A stretch of 64,000 nt of DNA from NCBI GenBank assembly GCA_905147135.1, contig LR990041.1:9361907-9425906 (forward strand). The letters are read 5' to 3'. The position numbers and the translations under genes are program-made. The stretch is from Blastobasis lacticolella. Lineage: Eukaryota; Arthropoda; Insecta; Lepidoptera; Blastobasidae. Below the pieces are notes generated by a model that did no database searches, was not told the DNA's origin, and saw nothing but the letters and a program-made list of their open reading frames with translations. Positions 22,370 through 31,513 of this stretch are shown here, one piece after another. Numbering within the stretch: position 1 is the first letter of the stretch; the number at the start of each line of letters is the position of its first letter.

Positions 22370-23389
22370 GAGCCGGAAAGTCAAGACTTGTAAAATGCTA
22401 TTGGGCAAAGGCAAAGCTTTCTATTGTTGGAAGTAATTTAAAATGTATTAAAACTATTGATTTGTTGACGCTGATGTCTAAACAATCTGAAATGCCAAAG
22501 ACAAGTCTACCTCCAACTGACGGATCTTTTTTAAAAGAAATAGTGGGAAGGTCACAAAAACTAAATATTGAGTCAATGCTGATGCTATATGGCAAAACTG
22601 ACGAAGTTCCAACCCTTTCCATTCACTCTATGGCGTGTCATTACGAACGCCTGGCCAAGCAACCAAATGCAGGTGATTTTATAAAATATTGCATGGGCCA
22701 TATGGAAAAAAACGATTTAAAAACTTATATACCGTGATACGACAGCCCAATCCGAATCAAATATGTGGTTCGAACTACGATATGGCCGCATCACTGCCTC
22801 AAAACTACACGAGATAGCACATTGTGGCAAAGAAGACGGGGGGTTAGTGGAGTATATGCTAGGAGCATATACATTTAAAGATACAAAAGCTATTAGTAGA
22901 GGTAAGGTTAATGTTAATCCAAGTTATTTTTTTATATTACTCTAGTTCTCTTATAATTTATTATCTCATTTATCATTTCAGGAAAAATTTTGGAGTCGAA
23001 AGTTCGGGAAATAGTGTGTGCAAAACAAAATGTTGAAATTTACGAATGTGGATTAATCCTCAATATGTTTTCCCCTTTTTGGTGCATCGCCAGACGGACT
23101 ATCGGAAGAGCATGTGATTGAAATAAAATGCCCATCTAGTCACTAAACTTTAGATAATTATGTACGAGATGGTGAGGTTACAAAAAAATACATGGCGCAA
23201 ATCCAACTCCAAATGTTATTTGCTGAGAAGAAGAAGGATTTATTCTGCATCGCTCATAACGTCTTCGAGGTTTCCTCCAATGTAGATATTTACACAGTAG
23301 ATTATAAACATGTATTTGTCTCGGAGTTAATGGACTGGATGGATGGCCTTTTATTTTGGATAAAAGTGTATTTAAGAAAGTGTAAATAA
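22370..23389 (+). pseudogene. YqaJ-type exonuclease of an ISL2EU-like DNA transposon (decayed)
   Basis: The product starts VKCYWAKAKLSIVGSN and leads to the YqaJ nuclease core: WFELRYGRITASKLHEIA, then across an intron (22904-22981) GKILESKV, GASPDGLSEEHVIEIKCPSS and KKYMAQIQLQMLF, ending at 23389. The D, ExK and Q motifs of the lambda-exonuclease fold are all visible. It is broken by a frameshift near 22720, an extra base in the T run near 23078, and a TAA near 23145. ISL2EU-type transposons pair such a nuclease with a transposase; here the transposase lies convergently, its stop about 12 bp away. Confidence 0.75.
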
Positions 23390-23399
23390 AAAAGCATTA

Positions 23400-24448
23400 T
23401 TATTGGTTTAAAGTTATTGTTTTATTAAAAGACTGTAAATTGACTAATCCGCAGGCAATAGACACAATGTCATCAAATAATGGCAGCATTTTTACGTTCA
23501 CACATGCGTGTGGTGCAATCATTTTATAACCTCGTAATCTTTCTATTGATCTTTCAACATGAATTCGAACAGCAGTTATTATTTTCGTATTCATAACGTC
23601 AGCCTTGTAGCCGTCAGCCACTAACTAGCAGTGCCGGTTTTTACGCTTGGTGGTCTGGTTAGCTTACATCCCTTACTTTCCACGATGGAAGCGATATGCT
23701 TAAATCTTCTGTCTACCAAGATGGTTGATCCAGTTGGTATTTGATCAATTATATTAGTCTTCAAACAAAGTGGCATCATCCACTCGTCCACCATATCCAC
23801 TCGATATAAAGTTTATAAAACCGTTTGGTGTTATAGAAACAAGATATTTCAATGTATTACATGCTTTGTACCTAGACCACGTTAGGGACTGGTGAATGGC
23901 ATTACTTGGCTGCTGAGTTTGAACCTCAAAGCAGTCTATAATGCTCTGGGTTTTAAAAAATCGAGTGCGAAATGCCATCGGTAATTTATCTTCTATCTTA
24001 GATTGTTCAGGAATATATATTAACTCTCTCATGAAATGCGCTAATAATGGTAAAGATGTCCTAAACCTTTTTAAAATGTATCCTTTTTGAAGTCCGAAAT
24101 CTAAGGCTAATCACGAATATTAATCATTTAATCTTAATTTTTTAAAGCAATTAGTATCCGAAACATCTGCAATATCACTACTAATGGCGACATTCTTTTT
24201 CTTTCATCTTCATTTTCTTTTTCTAAAAATTTTACGCTTTTCCTATTGAAGGTAGTTTGGCAGCTTTTGTCTTTTATATGTACTTGAACAGTTTTATTCT
24301 TTGTTTGCGTTAGAACATTATTATCCATATTCACATCGGAACCGGTTATTGGTACACCTTTGGGATGATCAAGATCTATTTCTTCATCAATATGAACACA
24401 TTCAACAAACTCTGGTTGCTGTTGAACAACAGAGACTGGGATTTCCAT
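23400..24448 (-). pseudogene. DDE_Tnp_4-type transposase, catalytic part (decayed)
   Basis: The minus-strand product runs from an acidic linker (24134-24448) into LPMAFRTRFFKTQSIIDCFE, YLVSITPNGFINF, GGRVDDATLFE and HVERSIERLRGYK. The D, D and E of the DDE triad can be placed in IIDCFE, GGRVDD and VERSIERLR. Frameshifts near 23755 and 24130 and stops near 23620 break it. The THAP zinc finger that normally begins such a transposase is a separate exon at 26673-26876. DDE_4 with THAP plus a YqaJ nuclease fits ISL2EU; PIF/Harbinger relatives are the alternative. Confidence 0.75.
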
Positions 24449-25070
24449 AGAATGTACTTGTCAAATATGTTCTGCTCGACGACGCTTTGCAAAAGCGGAC
24501 CGTTCTTGTGTATTGAACTTTATACTTTGACAGGCGAATTTATGAGGTAAAACGTTTTTTTAAGAAAGAGTATGCCACCTACAAGCCGGTGTCTCATAAA
24601 ATTTTCAGTATCTTCCTCGACCTGGGAATATAATTACAAATATAATTCATGCATGCTGTAATAACAAAGCATACATCTGCTGCAACAAGAAAACTTAACT
24701 AAGTATACATTTGCCCAATAATAATAATGGTAAGTATAATACTGCCATTAGTGTTATGGAATAAAACTCCCGCCAAACATTTAATAGTATAATAATATGT
24801 TTTCGTCGCTATATTCCACCCTGGTACATTTTCTAAATCATTCTCATGAGATCATGTGATCAAAAATTTCAAAAAGAATAATCAAAATCAATCACTCATT
24901 ACTCAGCATCGTTACTTTCCACCAGGTAAAATGTCTGGCTAAAGGTAAGTCGCTTATCAAAAAAAATATTCAATCTGCGCGAGCGTGATGCAAATGTATT
25001 TACGCGGGAGCAACAGAGGCAATATCTTTTTACTAAGCGTTTTACCTTTACAGTATAAAAAAGTAAGCTA
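24449..25070. other. Transposase intron, nothing else recognised
   Basis: AT-rich DNA between the catalytic part of the transposase and the MITE at 25071. No coding sequence recognised. Confidence 0.4.
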
Positions 25071-26278
25071 ACACCCGGTTTCTGAAACGCTTGTCAACGC
25101 AAAAATCACGTAACAGCTTGTTAAACTCTGATTAAATGCAGTTTGGGTTTCTGAAAGGGCCAATTGACGGCTTGTTAACAGCTTGTCAACGGATTGTCAA
25201 ATCTCCAATTAACGGCTGATTAATGTAATTTTGGGTTTCCGGAAAGCTTTTTCTCATGTTAACTGTATGTTATCGCCTTGTTATTTTAATAAGCGAAAAT
25301 CGACCAATTAACCGATTGTCAAAATAAATTATATCCGATTTTCTTGGTCTAGGTCTTGGTCCTGGCCCTGGTACAGGTCCTAGTTTTGGTCCAAGGCAAA
25401 GTCCAGGTCTAGGGTCCAAGTTCTGGTCCAGGATCATGACCAAAACTGCAACTTTGATCGCAATTTGAGCTTGAACCAGAACCAGGACCTAGACCAGTGC
25501 CAGCACATAGACCATAAATATTAGCTGGACCAGGACCTGGTTCTGGGCCAGGACATGGACCTGAACCACGGCATTGTCAGGGTCCAGGACCTGGACCTGA
25601 ACTAGGAGCTGGTCCGGGGCCAGGGCCTGAACCTGAACCAGGACCTGGTGCGGGGCCAGGACCTGGTCCGAAGCCAGGACCTGGACCTGAACGACGAAGT
25701 GGTCCGGTTTCAGGACCTGGACCTGAACCAGTACCTGGTCCTGTTCCAGGACCTGGACCTGAACCAGTACCTGGTCCGGGGCCAGTACCTAGACCTGAAC
25801 CAGGACCTGGTCCGAAGCCGTGGGAGGACTGTATTCAGCAGTGGACCGGGACTCACCTAACTGCCTAAAGATGATGATGATGGGATTACTGATCCACTGG
25901 AACCCGTGACCCTATAACATAAATATTGTTATAATTTATCTTTTCTCGCTCTGTATATATTTTTTTTGATAATATTCGATTTTACACGAAAACTGTACAA
26001 TCGCTATCAGTTTCATCTAAAAGTTGAATATCCCGCCGCTATCAAAAGGCCGCTAGAGACAGAGACAAATCAATGCGTTAGACAGAAACAAAACATATAT
26101 GAATGTGACTGATTTTAGCAGGGGTAGCCAGACGAAAAAATTGATCTCTTGTTAATGGTCGATTAGCTAACAATAGATTGATTGGCCTTTCAGAAACCCA
26201 CGGTGATTTAACAGCTTGTTAAATGTGAGAGTCTGTTAGCTAATCAATGATTTGACAAGCGTTTCAGAAACCGGGTGT
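25071..26278. mobile_element. MITE with 27-bp perfect terminal inverted repeats and internal minisatellite
   Basis: 25071-25097 and 26252-26278 are perfect reverse complements over 27 bp (starting acacccggtttctgaaac). Further related blocks inside both ends (gtttctgaaag, aacagcttgttaa) extend the inverted arms imperfectly for over 100 bp. The middle is a GGACCT hexamer array. No ORF of its own. I could not settle a target-site duplication. It lies in the intron of the THAP/DDE transposase pseudogene. Confidence 0.8.
25345..25855 (+). repeat. GGACCT-type hexamer minisatellite inside the MITE
   Basis: Runs such as ccaggacctggacctgaacc and ctggtccggggccagg, in 18-bp and 6-bp steps. The first 90 bp read mainly ggtcctgg/ggtctagg and the rest ccaggacc, so the array can fold on itself. 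The frame at 25648-25860 is a by-product of the period. Confidence 0.85.
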
Positions 26279-26672
26279 AAGACACACAAATGACGAAAAC
26301 ATGAGAAAATTATTATGTTAACCCCTATTTTTCCACTTTAAAGGCATTTTCATTAAAATTGAAATGTGACCATACCTATAGTCAACGCTTTAAAACCCCT
26401 TTTGGTTAAAAAAATATCCGGCCAAAATATCAGTGAACATAGGTACATAAAACAGCATAAAATACGTCCTTTTTTTTTAAGTCGGTTAAAAATTATCGAA
26501 AAATTATGTTTTAGCTGTTTATAAAAAACGAACTAAAAACATTTAAATAAAAATATCGATAACTTGCTTCTGAGATCTTCCCATCTCTAGCAGTACCTCG
26601 GTAATGGAAAGACAAAGTAGTTCAAAAATGAATAAATACAAACAAAGCGTATTCGGTTCGGTTCATACTTAC
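26279..26672. other. Transposase intron, nothing recognised
   Basis: AT-rich DNA between the MITE and the THAP exon. Confidence 0.4.
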
Positions 26673-26876
26673 ATTGAAATGCTCTTCACAACAAAATCGT
26701 GTAGTTTTTTCTGAAAGAGATTCCTTTTTCATAACTTTGCACCACTGAGCTCTTATTTTTTTCTCTTTAGGTACCGAAAAAAAATATTTATCGGGTGCAG
26801 TTACGGTGGTATTTGTACATTTAGGGACGGTGCAATATTTGTAACCTGCTCTTTTATTAATTTGTACAGTATCCAT
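26673..26876 (-). pseudogene. THAP zinc-finger exon of the transposase
   Basis: Starts at an ATG (26876) and ends at a good donor (caat|gtaagt). The product has the C2CH pattern of THAP fingers: YCTVPKC, then FFSVPKEKKIRAQWC and RFCCEEHF. THAP domains bind DNA at transposon ends. This exon looks intact; its catalytic partner at 23400-24448 is not. Confidence 0.8.
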
Positions 26877-26981
26877 AATGACTTCACAACGATACTCCGT
26901 TCTGTTTTGGTCCACAAGTAATCTGAATAAATCTACAGAGCAGCGACGAGCCAGTCAATCGATCGATTCAAGACTGAGAGT

Positions 26982-28130
26982 AGAGGTGAGACGTATATAC
27001 TGGAATAGGTTTTAGGAACAGGTTTTACCTCGTACTTCTAAAAACCAGGTTTTGCTTCGACGTCCATACGCGTATTTAGTATTTTGAAGTATCTATCAAA
27101 CTGACACACTGACAGTACTAGTACCTGCGTACTAGTTCGATACTAGTACGAATACGTACAGAATATTATTTTGAAGTTATTGTTACTGGACCGATTGCTT
27201 TCAAAATCGATATCTGAGCGTCCCTTGGGACTTTAAACATGAATCTGGTGCCAAAATGAGCAGTTTTCCAATCGGTATCTAAAGCTTTCGTAACCACTCA
27301 CTAGATGGCGCCCTGACAATTTCGGTAATTGATAATCGCTTGAAATAGGTTCTTAGCAAAGAAGATAAAAACACTGGGTACGTTGTATTGAATAATATTG
27401 TACTTATCAATTCTTTAAAGCCTTTAAAATTTTCAACTATTTTAAAGGCTATAATAAATTATTGCAAACAAACATCAATTTGACAGAGTCAGTTCGTTTC
27501 ATGGACGCTAGGGTTAAGAATTGACGTTGTACAAATATGAAAGGTTTGTATTAAAATGGAACATAGTGCCTAGTTAATGGCCTCGCTATTATATATGTTT
27601 GTAAGTATTACTTGTAACTTTCTGTTGGTGTTCTGAATAAAGTAAAATAAAATTTTAAGTTTAGTATTAGTTGACTGCATGACATCACTGCCACAATCAT
27701 ACAGATTTAAAAAAAGATTATCAAAATTGTAGGAGCGCCATCTAGTGAGTGGTTACGAAAGCTTTAGATACCTATTGGAAAACTGCTCATTTTGGAAGCA
27801 ACTGACAATACCTACTGGAAAACTCCTCATTAGAAATAATGGCCGCCATTTTGAACTTTTTTGTTACTGGACCGATTGCTTTCAAAATCGATATCTAAGC
27901 GTCCCTTGGGACCATTGCCATGAATATGGTTCCAAAATTTAAATAAGTGGGCACTGAGAGAAAAAGACTTGCGAAAATAATTGAAAAATTTCGATGAGTT
28001 GTGATCCTATTATAACGAATACTATTAATAATGGGATGTGACAGAGGGTTTTTTCTTTTCAATTGTGATTTTCTTTCATAATATCTACATTTATTCAACT
28101 TGCGGCGCGTGAACGTAGCTGTACCGCTGC
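26982..28130 (+). mobile_element. Second, truncated copy of the foldback element
   Basis: 26982-27180 nearly repeats 11644-11840 (agaggtgagacgtatatact, ggttttacctcgtacttcta). One 108-bp unit follows (27180-27256), then a MITE insertion (27257-27789), another unit (27840-27940), and the aaataagtgggcactgagag to gcggcgcgtgaacgt segment that also follows the array at 12448-12640. The right terminal arm is absent. Confidence 0.75.
27257..27789. mobile_element. MITE with about 55-bp terminal inverted repeats
   Basis: tgagcagttttccaat at 27257 and attggaaaactgctca at 27774-27789 are inverted, and similarity extends through ctaaagctttcgtaaccact and cactagatggcgc. About 533 bp, no ORF. It sits inside a unit of the 108-bp repeat, right after tggtgccaaaa. 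Confidence 0.85.
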
Positions 28131-28134
28131 TTTT

Positions 28135-28500
28135 TGTAATCCGATTGTAACAGGTTGCCACTAGATTAGTGCCGCTCTCCCAAAGTGTGATGCTTGTAAG
28201 TTTTACCATCTAGTCCATAAAGAAAAACTAAATACCTCTGGAACGCCTTTAAAATCACGTTTTATGTATGGAAACCCCCCTTTATTTTTATTTAATGACT
28301 ATTATTATTATTTGTTGTTATAGCGACCGTAATAACACACATTCTGTAAATAGTTCAAGTGTATATCTATTACGGTTCCGAAGATACAGTCACAGAGAGT
28401 ACCTGTGTATGAGTAGCGCCATAGTGGCGGGCGGGATGCCGACCTGGTGACGTCACGCACGAATTCGCGCACCTAATGAAATTATTCTTGCAATCGCGAA
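28135..28500 (-). repeat. Dispersed repeat, inverted partner of 6845-7197
   Basis: Reverse complement matches 6845-7197 block by block (see that entry). It follows directly on the foldback copy. Confidence 0.75.
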
Positions 28501-29155
28501 TTTAAAGTCTCATACCTTTTTTGTTTCTTGAGATATTTCAAATACCTTTTTCACCGTTTTGTTTCATTTGACAAAAAATTTTGAAACTTCCTCATTGAAA
28601 CTTGGTCGGCAACAATTACAACAGACTGTATCACGGCAACACGAATGAATTGATCTAGAATTAATTATTGACAACTTGAGAAGCGAGTGACTTTATGCCA
28701 CACTTCTAATTATTGTCAAATTACAATACAATTTTTTTTATTCAATTCAAGCTGTCATCTGGCGTGGAGTTTTAATGCAATTCAAAAGAGTTTGCAGTGT
28801 TTTGGGTACTTTCTAGACCATGCAACTACATACAGGCTGCTCCTGAGTGATAAATTTAAAATCGTTGATTTTTCGGTAAATACTGGACTGATTGTTATGA
28901 TACTTTGCAGTTTTGTTTTAAATACCCTACTCAACTAGTAGTAGACAATTTCTTAGGAATTCATCGGAATAGGTGCGGTAGCCTCATGTGTTGTGTTCGC
29001 TTGCAGGCTTGGTATAATATTCTGCATTTCTGGTACATAAAACCTAAACCTATGAAACACGGACGTTATGAGCAATGGTTATTGCTTCCCATCAGGTTCT
29101 CTTACAACGTGTATCACTCTTAAAACTCAAGTCCAGCAGGCGTTGCGGGATTTTT
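28501..29155. other. AT-rich sequence, nothing recognised
   Basis: No coding exon or known repeat recognised. Confidence 0.4.
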
Positions 29156-29256
29156 GTTTCTATTCAGCAACAAACGAGCAGACAGCCGATGGTTAGCGGT
29201 AACTGTTACGTATAACGGTATAACATCTACGATTCATACATTTAGGAGTCATATAA

Positions 29257-29490
29257 ACGACGATCTGAGTGGTTCAGTGGTCAACATGCCACGCAAGAGG
29301 TCTCGGGTTCGATTCCCGGCCGGGCAGAAATTGAAATGATGAATTTTAATTTCTGTTACGGGTCTGGGTGTTCTATGTATAATAAGTATGTATTTAAAAG
29401 TATATAAGTAGTTTATCAGTTATCTAGCACCCATAACACAAGCTTTGCTTACTTTGGGGCTAGATGGCGCTGTGTGAATTTGTCCACGAT
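29257..29490 (+). mobile_element. tRNA-derived SINE, copy 1
   Basis: A good A-box (tggttcagtgg, 29270-29280) and B-box (ggttcgattcc, 29306-29316) are followed by a shared body (tttctgttacgggtctgggt, ggctagatggcgctgtgtga) and a TTATT-rich tail. Copies at 30979-31180 and 57609-57835 share the body. The box spacing is shorter than in a true tRNA. Confidence 0.8.
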
Positions 29491-29494
29491 TATT

Positions 29495-29750
29495 TATTAT
29501 TCATCATCATCATCACAGCCCATAACAGTCCACTGCAGGACTTCGGGCCTCTCCCACGAAAGGGGAGGTCATTGCCATAATCTCCACGCTTGGCAGGCGG
29601 GTTGGAGATCGCAGTGCAGTTGATGTAAATCTACCCAGAAAGATGCTGCTGCCCACCTTTCGGATTTGTCCCTTAGTCGCCTCTTACGACACCCACGGGA
29701 AGAGATGGGGTGGTGCTATTCTTTGAGGTGGCGGCACAACACACCACAAT
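29495..29750 (-). repeat. Dispersed LINE-tail-like repeat, copy 1
   Basis: Starts catcatcatcat and contains ccactgcaggacttcgggcc, aatctccacgcttggcaggc and cgcctcttacgacacccacg. Related copies are at 47990-48235, 55480-55592 and 56713-56975. The cat run suggests the reverse of a gat tail, as in RTE 3' ends. Confidence 0.6.
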
Positions 29751-29934
29751 TTACTATTATTATTTATTATATAACAAACATACAAAACGGCAGGTCCGTT
29801 GTCACTATGAGGAGCAAGATCAAATGCATTAGGTCTGCAATTGCGCTGGCTACCTTATCCTTCAAATCAAAATAGAAGGCGGTGATACTCTGATGTGATG
29901 ATAAAATGTCTGATACAATATTTGGTATACACAG

Positions 29935-30144
29935 ATCGAAGAGCTGATCGAGAACGACGAAGAACTCGTGGAGCGAGTGCGGCAATTCCAAGAGACCATC
30001 GGTGTGGAACCTTCGTTCGGGAACATGCGTAACCTGGTCACCGCGTCCACCACCCACGACCCGGAGACCCCGCGCGCGCCACGGAAACGCCCGAATCGGG
30101 GAAATGGCACCCCGCACCAGAGGAAACGGGCGTTGAGGATATAG
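29935..30144 (+). CDS. Cap-D3: Last coding exon, probable condensin-II subunit CAP-D3
   Basis: Acceptor tatacacag precedes a 69-codon exon that ends in TAG (30142-30144). It begins IEELIENDEELVERVRQFQ, joining in phase 0 to the exon at 5622-5759, and ends in a basic, proline-rich tail (PRAPRKRPNRGNGTPHQRKR) that could act in nuclear targeting or DNA contact. A proline-directed TP pattern is seen twice. Base composition is much more GC-rich than the surrounding intron, as expected for an exon. The function rests on the CAP-D3 inference. Confidence 0.55.
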   Translation: MEELIENDEELVERVRQFQETIGVEPSFGNMRNLVTASTTHDPETPRAPRKRPNRGNGTPHQRKRALRI

Positions 30145-30214
30145 ACCACGGATCCACCATTTTGGATTGTGTGATATAGACACATCAGCAACAATGCTGC
30201 TCGTCTACAACCTA

Positions 30215-30240
30215 AATAAATAAATAAATAAAATAAATCT
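30215..30240 (+). promoter_or_regulatory. Polyadenylation signals after the CAP-D3-like gene
   Basis: Overlapping AATAAA hexamers from 30215, about 70 bp after the stop codon. Confidence 0.6.
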
Positions 30241-30978
30241 GTCCAGTAGGTGTAGAATGTTCCTGACCGCCGATAACTCCACGGCTATTATATGAAAAGC
30301 GAAGACACTGCATATGAATATGGCTGAGTGAGGTCCATGGGAGGCGGTGACTACTTATATTTAAGCGACCCGATGATGAGCAGAAAAGAAAGTGCCAGTC
30401 TAAGCCTTTGACGGCTTTTTCATACAAAAAAGCGTGCCTGGTCAACATCAACAAAACAGTCTCCTTCATTTTCTGTCAACAGTAAATAATAAGGGATAAA
30501 ATAATAAGCGATATTATCGACATAATGAGAATAATTTTTAAGTCAGCATCATCCGAGCGGATGACGATATTTTATATATATACAGGGGAAAATACTGTAC
30601 CTAGGACAGTTTAAAACTTAATTACGTAAGTAATTTACAGTTAATTACGTAAGTTTTATTTACATGGATAAAAGCTTAGTAATTCATGTACCCATGTACT
30701 ACCAAATTATATCAACATATTGAGGGTTTGGAGAGCAAACACATCATACACAAAAAACAAATTTACTAAGTCAGCTCACGTGGCTCTGTCTGTAGTACGA
30801 TCCTCTGGAATACTAGATACCATGGAGGGCGGTACCAGTTGATGAAGTGCCAAGCCAACGCACACTCGTCGACATGTATCCCGAAAGACCAATAAGCAAG
30901 CGTTTTTCAAAGGAGTGGCCCTAGGCCACCAGTTGATACTTAGCAGATAACAAAATTGTTATTTGTATAAGTTATTGT
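30241..30978. other. Intergenic, nothing recognised
   Basis: Between the 3' ends of two convergent genes. No exon or clear repeat recognised. Confidence 0.45.
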
Positions 30979-31180
30979 CGACGACTTGAGTGGTTCAGCG
31001 ATACTCGGCCGGGCAGAAATTGAAATATTGAATAAGAATTTTAATTTCTGTTACGGGTCTGGGTGTTCTATGTATAATAAGTCATTAAAAGTGTATATGT
31101 AGTATATCAGTTATCTAGCACCCATAGTACAAGCTTTGCTTAGTTTGGGGCTAGATGGATTGTGAGCTGGAGCTGTGAGT
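30979..31180 (+). mobile_element. tRNA-derived SINE, copy 2 (head deleted)
   Basis: Keeps the A-box region (ttgagtggttcagcg) and joins early to gccgggcagaaattgaaat, so the B-box part is lost. The body matches copy 1. Confidence 0.75.
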
Positions 31181-31397
31181 TATTATTTGTTCAACAAGAA
31201 AGCAAATTAATTTTTGCTGCCAGTGCTGACTTAAAATCACAAAATATTGCAGCCCATTTGTGAGGTATTCTTAATAAGGATAATTTTATTGTTATGTCTA
31301 TAGAAATTATAATTATGTTCTGTTCTTTATGGTTTTATAAAACCTAAATAAATATACTTACAAATAAAATAATATTTAATTATTTCAACAACCGAAT

Positions 31398-31403
31398 TTT
31401 ATT
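31398..31403 (-). promoter_or_regulatory. Polyadenylation signal of RECQ5
   Basis: tttatt on the plus strand, AATAAA on the transcript, about 110 bp past the stop codon. Confidence 0.5.
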
Positions 31404-31513
31404 TTAAACATACTTATTAAAATGTATACAAGAATATAAATAAAATTTTACCTGTGGCATTTAAACTTGCCATTTTATAAATAATTTATTATATTTACAA
31501 AACTCTGGTAAAA

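Larger units (their letters stand above)
5760..29934 (+). other. 24.2 kb intron filled with nested transposable elements
   Basis: The interval between the two phase-0 exons holds minisatellites, a decayed YqaJ/THAP transposon, a foldback element with an RTE LINE inserted, three MITE copies of one family, a BEL/Pao remnant, a hexamer-minisatellite MITE and a SINE. No other host exon was recognised. Calling it one intron depends on the two exons belonging to the same gene, which matching phases and a continuous product support. Confidence 0.55.

Noticed and set aside
25648..25860. Frame with repeated DLDLNQ-like units
   Set aside because: Caused by the hexamer minisatellite; not a protein-coding repeat.
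29270..29316. Possible tRNA gene
   Set aside because: A and B boxes are good but spacing is short, no acceptor stem pairs, and the segment recurs with a SINE body.
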